Source: Shinella zoogloeoides | GTDB taxonomy: Bacteria > Pseudomonadota > Alphaproteobacteria > Rhizobiales > Rhizobiaceae | Direction: 5' to 3' | Assembly (NCBI RefSeq): GCF_003574625.1 | Contig: NZ_QNUJ01000006.1 | Location: 248,001-312,000, forward strand | DNA length: 64,000 nt | Part shown: in pieces, positions 1 through 8,758 of the stretch | Layout: every line of letters begins with the position of its first letter | How positions within the stretch are numbered: position 1 is the stretch's first letter | Program-made: the position numbers and the translations under genes | Notes under the pieces: generated by a model | Database searches by the model: none | Seen by the model: the letters and a program-made list of their open reading frames with translations, nothing else | Told to the model about the DNA's origin: nothing

Positions 1-23
1 CGGGACAGGAAAGGCGTCATCAT
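1..23 (-). CDS. 5' end of an unidentified minus-strand gene (partial)
   Basis: A minus-strand ATG at 23, with a second in-frame ATG at 20, is preceded by the strong Shine-Dalgarno sequence GGAGGA about five bases upstream. The frame stays open to the left edge of the window, giving only seven codons, so no function can be assigned. The gene lies downstream of prs on the same strand, with the prs terminator in between. Confidence 0.4.
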
Positions 24-112
24 GGAGTCCTCCAGGTGAATCTCGCCGAACCGTAACGCAAAAGTGAAGCATCCGGTATCGGGGCGAACGTAAAAAACAG
101 GGGATGGTTGCC

Positions 113-152
113 AAAAGAAAAGGCCCGCGCAACCAGAGGTGCACGGGCCTTT
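113..152 (-). terminator. Intrinsic terminator of prs
   Basis: An inverted repeat pairs AAAGGCCCG (119-127) with CGGGCCTTT (144-152), followed on the minus strand by an interrupted T-run (complement of 113-121). It lies about 20 bases past the prs stop codon. Confidence 0.75.
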
Positions 153-170
153 CGAAAGGGTCGTGGCGGG

Positions 171-1103
171 TCAGTCGAAGAGGCTGGAAACGGACTCTTC
201 GGCGCTGGTGCGGTTGATCGCCTCGCCGAGCAGGTTGGCGGTCGAGATCACGCGGATATTGTGCGCGGACTGGACGGCCGTGGTCGGCTGGATCGTGTCG
301 GTGATCACCAGTTCCTTGAGCTTGGAAGAGGTGACGCGCGCCACGGCGCCGCCCGAAAGCACGCCATGGGTGATATAGGCGGTGACGCTGGTGGCGCCGT
401 TCTTCAAGAGCGCCTCGGCCGCGTTGCAGAGCGTGCCGCCCGAATCGACGATGTCGTCGATCAGCAGGCAATCCTTGCCCGCGACGTCGCCGATGACGTT
501 CATGACCTCGGATTCACCCGGACGGTCGCGGCGCTTGTCGACGATGGCCAGCAGACAGTCGAGGCGCTTGGCCAGCGCGCGGGCGCGCACCACGCCGCCG
601 ACGTCCGGCGAGACGACCATGACGTTCTTCAGGTCGTAGTTCTGCTTCACGTCGCGCGCCAGGATCGGCACGGCGTAGAGGTTGTCGGTCGGAATGTCGA
701 AGAACCCCTGGATCTGGCCGGCATGCAGGTCGAGCGTCAGCACGCGGTCGGCACCGGCCTCGGTGATGAGGTTGGCGACCAGCTTGGCGGAGATCGGCGT
801 GCGCGGGCCGGGCTTGCGGTCCTGGCGGGCATAGCCGAAATAGGGGATCACGGCCGTGATGCGGCGCGCCGAGGAGCGGCGCATCGCATCGATCATGATG
901 AGCATTTCCATCAGGTGGTCGTTCGTCGGGAACGACGTCGACTGCACGACGAAAACGTCCTCGCCGCGCACATTCTCCTGGATTTCAACGAAGATTTCCT
1001 GGTCTGCGAAGCGCCGAACCGTGGCACGGCCGAGCGGAACATTCAGATAATTGCAGATCGCTTCGGCCAGAAGCCGGTTCGAATTGCCCGCGAAAACCTT
1101 CAT
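171..1103 (-). CDS. prs: Ribose-phosphate pyrophosphokinase
   Basis: A 310-residue protein that makes PRPP from ribose 5-phosphate and ATP, supplying purine, pyrimidine, histidine, tryptophan and NAD synthesis in the cytoplasm. The length matches bacterial class I PRPP synthetases. It starts MKVFAGNSN, carries the flexible catalytic loop [13 protein letters not shown] near residue 190, and has the PRPP-binding signature [13 protein letters not shown] near residue 215. An ATG start with no good upstream alternative was used. It is a single gene with its own terminator; no attenuator or operator is obvious in the 125 bases upstream. Confidence 0.97.
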   Translation of the reverse strand: MKVFAGNSNRLLAEAICNYLNVPLGRATVRRFADQEIFVEIQENVRGEDVFVVQSTSFPTNDHLMEMLIMIDAMRRSSARRITAVIPYFGYARQDRKPGPRTPISAKLVANLITEAGADRVLTLDLHAGQIQGFFDIPTDNLYAVPILARDVKQNYDLKNVMVVSPDVGGVVRARALAKRLDCLLAIVDKRRDRPGESEVMNVIGDVAGKDCLLIDDIVDSGGTLCNAAEALLKNGATSVTAYITHGVLSGGAVARVTSSKLKELVITDTIQPTTAVQSAHNIRVISTANLLGEAINRTSAEESVSSLFD

Positions 1104-1228
1104 CTATGGTCCGCCTGTTATTATGCTGATGGGGGGCGTTTAAGCGGCAAAATCCGTGAATGCAAGGGCCTTGCCCCCTCAGGAAAGCGATTCTTCGCAT
1201 TTGGCTGTGATTTACCCTTTCGGACGGC

Positions 1229-2008
1229 TTAACCCCGCAGCGAACCACGCCATTCGAGATAGTCCCGGATCGTCTTGTGGGCGATGTCCTCCATCGTGCG
1301 CGCAGGCACGACGGTCCAGGGATCGGCGGCGGTGCCCGGCACGCTCTCCTGGCCCTGGATGCGGTGCAGCCGCGAGCCGCCGCCGTCGAGCACGTCCCAG
1401 ACATAGACGACCGTGGTCTTGCCGCTGTCGTTCATCGCCGAGAAATAGCCCTTGAGGATATATTCGGTGGAGTTGTCCGAAGCGCTGCGGATCGTCAGGC
1501 CGCTCGAGCGCGCTTCGGCGCCGAGCCGCTTGGAGAGCGGCGTGACGGCCTCGACCGGAGCGCCGATGATCGGCAGGAAGCGGATCGTCGCGCCGGCCGC
1601 GGATGCGGCGGGGGGCAGGGCCGCGACCTCTTCCGTGCCGCCTGACGTTTCGGCGGCGAGCGAGTTGCGGGCGAAATCCTCGTCCGCCGGCCCGCGGCGG
1701 CCGCCCTGGTTGCGGGCGAGCGCATCGGCCTGGCCCTGAAGCGTGCCGGCGGTGTCCTCGCCGGTCGAGCCGCCGATGCCGGAGGGCGAGGTGAAGGCGG
1801 TCTGCTGCGTGGCGGTCGCGACCGGCATGGTGGTGACGGGCCTCGACTCGGCGCTCATCTGGTCGAGATCGTTCTGCGTCACCGGCGGTGAATTGAAGTT
1901 GCTGCCGACATCGACGCGCGGAATGAGCGCATCGGTGCTGTTGCAGCCGGCAAGGGTGGCAATGAGACCGATCAGTGCCAGCCGCTTCGTCAGCTCGTGC
2001 ATTGTCAT
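1229..2008 (-). CDS. Hypothetical outer-membrane lipoprotein
   Basis: A 259-residue protein beginning MTMHELTKRL with a lipoprotein signal peptide ending in lipobox LAGC, so the mature protein should be lipid-anchored at the new N-terminal Cys (near residue 20). The middle (roughly 30-120) is low-complexity, rich in Ser, Thr, Gly and Ala; the last 130 residues look folded and may be the functional domain. I do not recognise a family. A longer in-frame opening to 2551 exists but overlaps the neighbouring M24 gene and precedes the signal peptide, so the ATG at 2008 was chosen; ATG 2002 is an alternative. A 7-bp inverted repeat (AGGAGGC/GCCTCCT, 2022-2038) sits just upstream. Confidence 0.8.
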   Translation of the reverse strand: MTMHELTKRLALIGLIATLAGCNSTDALIPRVDVGSNFNSPPVTQNDLDQMSAESRPVTTMPVATATQQTAFTSPSGIGGSTGEDTAGTLQGQADALARNQGGRRGPADEDFARNSLAAETSGGTEEVAALPPAASAAGATIRFLPIIGAPVEAVTPLSKRLGAEARSSGLTIRSASDNSTEYILKGYFSAMNDSGKTTVVYVWDVLDGGGSRLHRIQGQESVPGTAADPWTVVPARTMEDIAHKTIRDYLEWRGSLRG

Positions 2009-2109
2009 CGTTCGTGTCCTCAGGAGGCTTTGGCCTCCTCTGTCCCGCAACGATTTATGGGTTTCGCCCCAGGGCCTGTCAATCGCAGGATCTTGCGGGT
2101 TGTCTCCTG

Positions 2110-3261
2110 TCAGACCGCGATGAAATCGAGGCCGTAGCGGGACAGCGCCTTCGGCGTGTCGGTGGTGGTAAGATAGGTCTGGCCGAGCGTCATGGCCGTC
2201 GCGCTCTCCGAATCGAGCACGATCGTGTGCAGGAAGAGCGACATGTTCGGCTCGATTTCCTGCGGGTTGCCCATCAGGAACATCTGCGGGTCCATCCAGG
2301 AGGGCGCAAAGCGCGCGCCGACGGAATAGCCGCAGGTGTTCAGCCGGTGGCGGGCAAGGCCGCGCTCGTCGACGATGCGGGCGAAGGTCTCGAAGACGGT
2401 GCCGAAAGTATGGCCGGGACGCAGCACCATCTCCATCGCCTGCATGGCCTCGCGGCAGGCGCTGTAGAGTTCGCGGTGGCGGCTGCTCGGCTCGCCGATC
2501 AGCGCCGTGCGCATCATCGGCGCGTGGTAGCGCGCGCTGACGCCCGACCATTCGATGGTGAGCTGGTCGGTCGCATCGAGCCGGCGGCGGCCGGACTTGG
2601 AGCGGCAGAGCAGCGCGTCGGCGCCCGAGCCGATGACGAATTCGTTCGCGGCGTAATCGCCGCCGCCAGCAAGCACCGCGTTCTGCAGCGCCGCCAGGAT
2701 CGCCGCCTCGTCGGCGCCGGCGGCGATCAGCGGCAGGGCGGCGTCCAGCGCATCGTCGGAAAGGGCGGCCGCGCGCTCGACATAGGCGATTTCCGCCGGG
2801 CTCTTGATGAGGCGCAGGCGGCTGACGAGCGTGGAGGCGTCGACGATCTCGCCGAAGCTCTGGAGCTGGTTGTCGAGGAGGCGTGCATTGCGGCCGGTCA
2901 GGCCGTGCGTGTCGTATTCCACGCCGATGCGGCAGCCGAGCAGGTCGAGATCGGACAGGAGGTTCTTCAGGTCCATGGTCGGGTCCGCGTTCACGCGGTC
3001 GATCCAGACCTCGATCTTCTCGATATTGGAGGTGTGGCGCGCCTGGCGCAGGTCCGCCGAGCGGGTGAGCAGCACCATGCTGCCATCGGCCTTGACGACC
3101 AGAGTCTGGAAGAAGAAGTAGCCGAACGTATCGTAGCCCGTCAGCCAGTACATGCTCTCCTGCGCGAAGAGCAGCATGGCGTCGAGCTTTTCCTCCCGCA
3201 TGCGGGAGGTCAGGCGCTGGAGCCGGTTGGCGTATTCCTCGCTATCGAAGTGAAGTGCCAT
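2110..3261 (-). CDS. M24 (pita-bread fold) hydrolase, creatinase/ectoine-hydrolase-like, lacking metal ligands
   Basis: A 383-residue protein with a creatinase-type N-terminal domain (about 10-145) and a C-terminal pita-bread domain (about 155-375), the architecture of Xaa-Pro dipeptidase, creatinase and ectoine hydrolase DoeA. The peptidase metal ligands appear lost: the first Asp is Glu (TIEWSG), the Asp of the GDxTRT-type motif is Pro (HAPMMRT), the His of the SHxxG-type motif is Tyr (CGYSVG), and the EPG Glu is His (LFLHTI). It is therefore unlikely to be a conventional metal-dependent peptidase and more likely cleaves a small amide or amidine. Creatinase, in the same fold, works without metal. 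The substrate is unknown, and the neighbours do not reveal it. Confidence 0.75.
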   Translation of the reverse strand: MALHFDSEEYANRLQRLTSRMREEKLDAMLLFAQESMYWLTGYDTFGYFFFQTLVVKADGSMVLLTRSADLRQARHTSNIEKIEVWIDRVNADPTMDLKNLLSDLDLLGCRIGVEYDTHGLTGRNARLLDNQLQSFGEIVDASTLVSRLRLIKSPAEIAYVERAAALSDDALDAALPLIAAGADEAAILAALQNAVLAGGGDYAANEFVIGSGADALLCRSKSGRRRLDATDQLTIEWSGVSARYHAPMMRTALIGEPSSRHRELYSACREAMQAMEMVLRPGHTFGTVFETFARIVDERGLARHRLNTCGYSVGARFAPSWMDPQMFLMGNPQEIEPNMSLFLHTIVLDSESATAMTLGQTYLTTTDTPKALSRYGLDFIAV

Positions 3262-3288
3262 GGCGGTGTCTCCTTCGCTTGCGGGGTT

Positions 3289-4080
3289 TCAGCCCCTTAG
3301 CATGATCGCTGAAATCTGGCGGCCGTAATCGGGTTCCTGCCGGTGGGTCGTGCGCCGGTAGGAGAAGAACCGCTCTTCGTCGGGATAGGTGCAGAGGTCG
3401 AGGTTCTCGGCCGTCACGCCGGCGTCGGCGAGGCGCTGCGTTGTCAGCCCCGGCAGGTCGAACATGGCGTGGCCGGGCTTTTCGGACGGCGTGAAGTAGC
3501 GCTCGTAAGCCTTGTCCACGCCGAGGAAGCGTTCGACGAATTCCGGGCCGACCTCGTAGTTGCGGCGGCTGATCGAGGGGCCGAGGCTGGCGAGGATGCT
3601 GCCGCGCTTCGCGCCGAGCCTTTCCATGGCCGTTATGGTGTTTTCGAGGACGCCGTAGAGCGCGCCCTTCCAGCCCGCATGGGCGGCGCCGACGACGCGG
3701 GCCTCGGGATCGCAGAAGAGGATCGGGCCGCAATCGGCGGCGAGGACACCGAGGACGACGCCGGGCGTGGCGCTGACCAGCGCGTCCGCCTCCGGGCGCG
3801 ATCCGTCATAGGTCTCGTCGACGATGACGACATCGGGCGAGTGGACCTGGTGCACGGTGGCGAGCCGGCCGGGCTCCGCCGAGAACCAGCGCGCGACGCG
3901 GGCGCGATTCTCCTCGACCTTGCCGCGCTCGTCCTTCGAGCCGAGGCCGACATTGAGGCCGCGATAGATGCCTTCGGACACGCCGCCGGCGCGGGTGAAG
4001 AACCCGTGCAGGGCCGCTTTTCCGGCGCGTTCCGCAAGCAGCGGGCTTTCGATGGGCGTTGGGGGCGCTTGGTCCTTCAT
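3289..4080 (-). CDS. pgeF: Peptidoglycan-editing factor / multicopper-type purine nucleoside phosphorylase (YfiH/PgeF, DUF152)
   Basis: A 263-residue DUF152 protein. Characterised family members act as zinc/copper enzymes on purine nucleosides, and the E. coli homologue YfiH/PgeF is linked to correct peptidoglycan composition. The metal-binding signature is intact: His in TVHQVHSPD, Cys in LAADCGPI and His in GAAHAGWKG. The start was set at MKDQAPP (4080), trimming 18 residues of an upstream extension that shows no family similarity. It is the distal gene of a minus-strand run lgt-midA-pgeF, 99 bases after the methyltransferase stop, an order consistent with co-transcription. Confidence 0.88.
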   Translation of the reverse strand: MKDQAPPTPIESPLLAERAGKAALHGFFTRAGGVSEGIYRGLNVGLGSKDERGKVEENRARVARWFSAEPGRLATVHQVHSPDVVIVDETYDGSRPEADALVSATPGVVLGVLAADCGPILFCDPEARVVGAAHAGWKGALYGVLENTITAMERLGAKRGSILASLGPSISRRNYEVGPEFVERFLGVDKAYERYFTPSEKPGHAMFDLPGLTTQRLADAGVTAENLDLCTYPDEERFFSYRRTTHRQEPDYGRQISAIMLRG

Positions 4081-4179
4081 GGTCTCTCGGCTGGCTTCGG
4101 GCTGGGCCGCCAGGCAAGGATGTCGCCGGGGCATGCGGGGTCAAATCGGGCCGAATGTTGTCCGGCCTTGGCTTATGTG

Positions 4180-5280
4180 TCAATCGGGCTGACGGAACGG
4201 AAAGAGGGCGAGCGGTGCGCTGCCGACGGCCAGCACCTTGAAAAGATCGCCCATTTTCCCCGCGCCCGAGCCTGCGAGACGGTCGACATCGGCGAGGATC
4301 GATTGCTGCGTCGCCTCGTCGCGGTTGCGGCCGAGCGCGGAGGCGCGTTCGCCGATGCCGAGGCCGACGAGGAAATCGCCCTGGTGCAGCATGCCGTGCA
4401 CATGAAGGCCCGCGCCGACGGCCGCGCCCGCCAGCCGCTCGAAGTCCACATGGCTCGTCAGGTCGGCCTCGCCGGGATGGGCGAGCGGCGGGTCGAAATC
4501 GTGCTTCAGCACGGCCTGCAGCGTATCGCCGAAGCCGGTGACGAAATGGCCGTAGTCGATGACGAGCGCCGTGCCGCCGCAGCGGGCGATGCGCTCGCCG
4601 ATCGTCGCCATGACGGCTTCGCGGGCCGGGGCGATCTCGAAGATCGTGCCGTTTTCGGCCGTCCTGTGATGCTCCGGCAGCAGCGCCGGGTCGATGCCGG
4701 CAACGCCCGCGGCGAAGGTGAGCTCGTCCTCGGCGTCGAGGCCGACCATGCGCTCGCGGAAGCCGGAAGCGGTCTTGATGAACTGGCGGATCGGGATGGC
4801 GTCGAAGAGCTCGTTGGCGGCGAGCAGCACGAAGCCTTCCGGCAGTTCCTCGAAGCTGTCGTGCCAGGCGACGCGCGCGGCATGGGTGCCCAGCGTCTCG
4901 CGCTGGACGGTGCGCAGTTTCGGGCTCGTCTCGATGAGATGGATCGTCGCGCTCTCGTAGAGCTCGGGGGCGATGCGGGAGACGACGCGCAGCATGTCGG
5001 CCATCATCGTGCCGCGGCCGGGGCCGATCTCGGCGATGCGCACCGTCTCGGGCGCGCCGTGCCTTTGCCATGCATGGACGAGGAAGACGCCGAGCATCTC
5101 GCCGAAAAGCTGGCTGACCTCCGGCGCGGTGATGAAATCGCCGGCCTCGCCGAAGGGGTCGCGCGTGCGGTAGTAGCCATAGGCGGGGTCCGCGAGGCAC
5201 AGGGCGAAATAGTCGGTCACGCTGATGGGGCCGTTGGTGCGGATCAGCGCCTTGATCTTGCGGGCGAGGGGCGTCGTCAT
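4180..5280 (-). CDS. Class I SAM-dependent methyltransferase, MidA/NDUFAF7 family (COG1565)
   Basis: A 366-residue protein of the family whose mitochondrial member NDUFAF7 dimethylates an arginine of complex I subunit NDUFS2 during assembly; the bacterial member may act likewise on NuoD, which is inference. The SAM-binding motif is IAEIGPGRGTMMADML near residue 75, followed by ANELFDAIP. The start MTTPLARK at 5280 lies 13 bases after the lgt stop codon, indicating an operon. The longer opening to 5460 overlaps lgt and was rejected. Confidence 0.88.
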   Translation of the reverse strand: MTTPLARKIKALIRTNGPISVTDYFALCLADPAYGYYRTRDPFGEAGDFITAPEVSQLFGEMLGVFLVHAWQRHGAPETVRIAEIGPGRGTMMADMLRVVSRIAPELYESATIHLIETSPKLRTVQRETLGTHAARVAWHDSFEELPEGFVLLAANELFDAIPIRQFIKTASGFRERMVGLDAEDELTFAAGVAGIDPALLPEHHRTAENGTIFEIAPAREAVMATIGERIARCGGTALVIDYGHFVTGFGDTLQAVLKHDFDPPLAHPGEADLTSHVDFERLAGAAVGAGLHVHGMLHQGDFLVGLGIGERASALGRNRDEATQQSILADVDRLAGSGAGKMGDLFKVLAVGSAPLALFPFRQPD

Positions 5281-5293
5281 GGCGTTGGTCCGC

Positions 5294-6136
5294 TCAGGCC
5301 CTTGCGGGCTCGGCCCGGCGGGCGCGGATGATCGCCCACAGGCCGACGACGAGCATCGGCAGCGACAGCAGCATGCCCATGGTGAGCCAGCCGCCGTAGA
5401 GATAGCCGAGCTGCGGGTCGGGCTCGCGGAAGAATTCCACGGCGATGCGCGACAGCGCATAGCCGCAGACGAAGAGGCCGGTGACGATACCCGGGCGCTT
5501 CAGTGCGCCGAAGCGGTAGATTGCGAGCGCCAGCACGGCGAGCAGGACGATGCCCTCGAGGCCGGCTTCATAAAGCTGGCTCGGATGGCGCGCGAAGGGG
5601 CCGGCTTCCGGGAAGACGACGGCCCAGGGCGCATCGGACAGGCGGCCCCACAGCTCGCCGTTGACGAAATTGGCGATGCGGCCGAAGAACAGGCCGATCG
5701 GCACCACGGCGGCGACGATGTCGAAGAGGCTCCAGATCGGGATGCGGTTGCGCCGGGCGAAGAGGATCATGGCGAGCGTCGTGCCGGCGAAGCCGCCGTG
5801 GAACGACATGCCGCCGTTCCAGACCTTTATGGCGCGCAGCGGATCGGCGGCGACATTCGGGAAGTCGTAGAAGAGGATATAGCCGACGCGGCCGCCGAGG
5901 ATGATGCCGACGGCGGCCCAGACGAGGAAGTCGTCGAGCATGGCGCGCGTCATCGGCGCTTCGCCCGCCCACAATCGCGGCGTCTCGATCAGCCGGCGGG
6001 CATAGAGCCAGCCGAGCATGATGCCGACGACATAGGCGATGCCGTACCAGTGGACGGCGACCGGGCCGATCGAGAAGGCGATCGGGTCGATCTCGGGAAA
6101 GGGCATGATGGCGAAGAGTTGCGCTATATTCGTCAA
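5294..6136 (-). CDS. lgt: Prolipoprotein diacylglyceryl transferase
   Basis: A 280-residue inner-membrane enzyme that transfers diacylglycerol from phosphatidylglycerol to the lipobox Cys of prolipoproteins, the first step of lipoprotein maturation. Seven hydrophobic segments and the family motifs [25 protein letters not shown] and RHPSQLYEA are intact. The start given is a TTG at 6136; an ATG at 6106 (MPFPEIDP) would remove ten residues, and neither has a strong Shine-Dalgarno. It is the first gene of the lgt-midA-pgeF run. Lipoprotein substrates in this window include the products at 1229-2008 and 60942-61514. Confidence 0.95.
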   Translation of the reverse strand: MTNIAQLFAIMPFPEIDPIAFSIGPVAVHWYGIAYVVGIMLGWLYARRLIETPRLWAGEAPMTRAMLDDFLVWAAVGIILGGRVGYILFYDFPNVAADPLRAIKVWNGGMSFHGGFAGTTLAMILFARRNRIPIWSLFDIVAAVVPIGLFFGRIANFVNGELWGRLSDAPWAVVFPEAGPFARHPSQLYEAGLEGIVLLAVLALAIYRFGALKRPGIVTGLFVCGYALSRIAVEFFREPDPQLGYLYGGWLTMGMLLSLPMLVVGLWAIIRARRAEPARA

Positions 6137-6365
6137 GGCTCGGATATTCCTGATTTGCGCGGAAGATGGCGAGGGCTTGCGGCAGGGTCAAGGCGAGAAA
6201 TGGCGCGCGGTGGCCGCGCGGCGTCCGGATACGCCGCGATCCACCGAAATCCGCCCCGGAAATCGCCCCGAAATCGCTTGCAAGCGGCGGCGCGAGACCC
6301 TACCTCAGTTCCAAGACGCGGGCGGCAGGCCCGCCAGGACCATCGATCCCCCAGGAGGGCAGACC

Positions 6366-6623
6366 ATGACCACCGGTGCCAACCGCATTCTCGACGACTT
6401 CGCCAAGCTGATGACCGATGCCGCCGGCGCCGCGCAGGGCGTGCGCAAGGAAGCCGAGACGGTGTTCCGCGCCCAGGCCGAGCGATTCATCAACGGCATG
6501 GACCTCGTCAAACGCGAGGAATTCGAGGCGGTGCGGGAAATGGCCATCAAGGCACGGGACGAAAACGACGCGCTTCTGAAGCGCATCGAAGCCCTCGAAG
6601 CGCGCCTCAATACAGGCAACTGA
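6366..6623 (+). CDS. ubiK: Ubiquinone biosynthesis accessory factor UbiK (BMFP family)
   Basis: An 85-residue protein beginning MTTGANRILDDFAKLMTDA. BMFP/UbiK proteins are short coiled-coil proteins that support the ubiquinone-synthesis complex and can bind membranes. The N-terminal amphipathic helix and the C-terminal heptad pattern (FEAVREMAIKARDENDALL) match the family. A strong AGGAGGG Shine-Dalgarno at 6353-6359 fixes the start at 6366 and excludes the long in-frame upstream extension. It is divergent from lgt and ends in a strong terminator. Confidence 0.88.
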   Translation: MTTGANRILDDFAKLMTDAAGAAQGVRKEAETVFRAQAERFINGMDLVKREEFEAVREMAIKARDENDALLKRIEALEARLNTGN

Positions 6624-7014
6624 CCCGTTTCGGGGCAGCATTTCAGAGGCAGGACTCGGTTGGCGTGATTCACATCGCGCCAACCGTTTTTTTTAATAAA
6701 TTTTTTACCCCTGTGGACACTTCCGAAAAGCTCTTTTCGCAGAGTCTCTTAAGCGACCGACCTGAATCTTTTTCACAACCTCTGTCCACAACCGGCCGGG
6801 GAAAACGGGAAGGCGGGGGCTGGCGTCGTGACTCCGCCGTTATACACTGATTTTAAATGATGATTCGAAACGGGCAACGCAAGCTTCGGGCAGGGTAAGT
6901 CGTCCAGATTGCGTAAAGTGCCGAGCAATCATTCAGTGTTGTATCCGGAGTACGGTTTGCCGCGTCGTGTGTGTGAGCGCGACGGCGCATGCCTTCCGGT
7001 CTTGAAGGTGATGC
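6624..7014. other. AT-richer intergenic region between ubiK and the YbjN gene
   Basis: After the ubiK terminator the region is AT-rich to about 6730, then holds a TTTTTCACA at 6770-6778 matching the relaxed DnaA-box consensus TTWTNCACA, with partial matches near 6713 and 6783. No coding potential is seen. It must contain the promoter of the ybjN-proC operon, but I could not place hexamers convincingly. Confidence 0.4.
6658..6694 (+). terminator. Intrinsic terminator of ubiK
   Basis: A 12-bp stem (6658-6669 with 6674-6685, one G-T wobble) closes a TCAC loop and is followed by eight T residues. This is one of the strongest terminators in the window. Confidence 0.9.
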
Positions 7015-7515
7015 ATGAGCTTTATGGAATTGGATATCGGGCGCCAGTCCAACCCGGTCGACATGATCGAGTTCGTCGCAGCCAACAATGACTGGACGTT
7101 CGAGCGATCCGGCGAAGACGAGATCGCGATGACCGTCGAGGGCAAGTGGACGGACTACCACGTCTCCTTCTCCTGGATGGAGGAATTCGAGGCGCTGCAT
7201 CTGGCCTGCGCCTTCGACATCAAGGTTCCCGAAAGCCGCGTCAACGAGGTGCACTGCCTGCTCTCGCATGTGAACGGCCAGGTGCTCATGGGGCATTTCG
7301 ACCTGTGGCGCCGCGAGGACGTGGTGATCTTCCGCCAGTCGCTGCTGCTGGCCGGCGGCGCGGAGCCGACCAACCGGCAGGTCGAAGTGCTGCTTTCCAG
7401 CGCGCTCGAATCCTGCGAGGCCTATTTCCAGGCCTTCCAGTTCGTCGTCTGGTCCGGCATGGACGCCCAGTCCGCCGTCGACGCCGTGCTGTTCGAAACG
7501 GTCGGGGAGGCCTGA
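7015..7515 (+). CDS. YbjN domain-containing protein
   Basis: A 166-residue soluble protein of the YbjN family, a type III secretion chaperone-like fold whose bacterial members are poorly characterised and have been linked to stress and motility phenotypes. The start MSFMELDIGRQSNPVDMIEF at 7015 follows a GAAGGTGATGC context that supplies a Shine-Dalgarno. The stop is only two bases before proC, so the two genes are surely co-transcribed and probably translationally coupled. Confidence 0.85.
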   Translation: MSFMELDIGRQSNPVDMIEFVAANNDWTFERSGEDEIAMTVEGKWTDYHVSFSWMEEFEALHLACAFDIKVPESRVNEVHCLLSHVNGQVLMGHFDLWRREDVVIFRQSLLLAGGAEPTNRQVEVLLSSALESCEAYFQAFQFVVWSGMDAQSAVDAVLFETVGEA

Positions 7516-7517
7516 GG

Positions 7518-8336
7518 ATGGCAGCGGCTGCGACGGGTCCCATCGTTCTCATCGGCGCCGGCAACATGGGCGGCGCCATGCTTTCGGGCTGGCTGAAGAG
7601 CGGCATTTCCGGTTCGTCCGTTGTCGTCATCGATCCCGGCCCGCAGCCGGCCATGGCCAAGCTGATCGCCGACAACGGCGCGCACCATGAAACCTCCGCG
7701 CCTGCGGGCGTGAAGGCGGGCGTCCTCTTCGTCGCCGTCAAGCCGCAGGTGATGGACCAGGTCCTGCCGCCGCTGAAGGGGCTCGTCGGGCCCGAGACCG
7801 TCGTGGTGTCGGTCGCCGCCGGCAAGACGATCGCCAATCTGGAAAGCCATCTCGGCGCGGCCGCCACCGTTCGCGCCATGCCGAACACGCCGGCGATGAT
7901 CGGCCGCGGCGTCACCGGAGCCTTCGCCAATGCGCGCGTCACCGCGGCGCAGCGCGATTTCGTCCATTCCCTCCTCAAGGTCAGCGGCCCGGTCGAATGG
8001 GTCGCGAGCGAGGCCGATATCGATGCCGTCACCGCCGTCTCGGGCAGCGGGCCGGCCTATGTCTTCTATCTCGTCGAGTGCATGGCAGAGGCGGGCCGCA
8101 AAGCCGGCCTGCCGGCGGACCTCGCCATGCGGCTCGCACGGGAAACAGTCGCGGGGGCTGGTGAACTGCTTCACCAGTCCCCCGACGACGCCAGCCGCCT
8201 GCGCCAGAACGTGACCTCGCCGGGCGGCACCACCGCCGCTGCGCTCGCCGTACTGATGGCCGAGGACGGCATGCAGCCGCTCTTCGACAAGGCCATTGCG
8301 AGTGCCCGCAAGCGTGCCGAGGAACTGGCGGGCTGA
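7518..8336 (+). CDS. proC: Pyrroline-5-carboxylate reductase
   Basis: A 272-residue cytoplasmic enzyme reducing 1-pyrroline-5-carboxylate to L-proline with NAD(P)H, the last step of proline synthesis. The N-terminal Rossmann motif IGAGNMGGAML (about 12-22) and the family signatures SGSGPAYVFYLVE and TSPGGTTAAAL are intact. The start at 7518 (MAAAATGPIV) lies two bases after the YbjN stop, and the GAGG Shine-Dalgarno overlaps that stop codon, so the upstream reading-frame extension is not used. Confidence 0.96.
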   Translation: MAAAATGPIVLIGAGNMGGAMLSGWLKSGISGSSVVVIDPGPQPAMAKLIADNGAHHETSAPAGVKAGVLFVAVKPQVMDQVLPPLKGLVGPETVVVSVAAGKTIANLESHLGAAATVRAMPNTPAMIGRGVTGAFANARVTAAQRDFVHSLLKVSGPVEWVASEADIDAVTAVSGSGPAYVFYLVECMAEAGRKAGLPADLAMRLARETVAGAGELLHQSPDDASRLRQNVTSPGGTTAAALAVLMAEDGMQPLFDKAIASARKRAEELAG

Positions 8337-8356
8337 ACTCTCATATGACCGGTTTG

Positions 8357-8395
8357 CCCTTCTCCCTGTTTGCGGGGAGAGGTTAGGGTGAGGGG
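8357..8395 (+). repeat. Half-copy of the dispersed RIME-like palindromic repeat
   Basis: The segment contains CTTCTCCC...CGGGGAGA followed by GGTTAGGGTGAGGGG. This is the inverted arm of the repeat seen complete at 60767-60923 and 62988-63144. Only one arm is present here, between proC and csaA. Confidence 0.7.
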
Positions 8396-8416
8396 TTTGC
8401 AGACAGGAATTTTTTC

Positions 8417-8758
8417 ATGACCGAAACCATCACCTACGCCGATTTCGAACGCGTCGACATCCGCGTCGGCACCATCGTCGAGGCGCTGCCGTTTCCCGAG
8501 GCGCGCAAGCCGGCCTACAAGCTGCAGATCGATTTCGGCCCCGAGATCGGCATCAAGAAGTCCTCGGCGCAGATCACCGTGCATTATACATTGGAAGATC
8601 TCGTCGGCCGCCAGGTGCTTGCCGTCGTCAATTTCCCGCCGCGCCAGATCGGCCCGGTGCGCTCGGAAGTGCTGACGCTCGGCTTCGAGGACGAGACGGG
8701 CGCGATCGTTCTTGCCGGCGTCGGCCAGGCCGTGCCGAACGGCAAGAAGATGTGCTGA
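8417..8758 (+). CDS. csaA: tRNA-binding OB-fold protein CsaA
   Basis: A 113-residue protein of the CsaA family, dimeric OB-fold proteins related to the tRNA-binding domain of methionyl- and phenylalanyl-tRNA synthetases; B. subtilis CsaA has chaperone activity linked to protein export. Family motifs visible are FERVDIRVGTIVEA near residue 11, KSSAQITVHY near 53, and the ending VLAGVGQAVPNGKKMC. It lies 80 bases after proC with a RIME-like half-repeat between, so it may be transcribed separately. Confidence 0.9.
   Translation: MTETITYADFERVDIRVGTIVEALPFPEARKPAYKLQIDFGPEIGIKKSSAQITVHYTLEDLVGRQVLAVVNFPPRQIGPVRSEVLTLGFEDETGAIVLAGVGQAVPNGKKMC

Noticed and set aside
3343-5331. 662-codon plus-strand frame across pgeF and the MidA-type gene
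   Set aside because: It is antisense to two recognisable enzymes and shows no family motif.
6658-6800. Chromosomal replication origin
   Set aside because: Only one good DnaA-box match, and hemE, the usual neighbour of rhizobial oriC, is absent.
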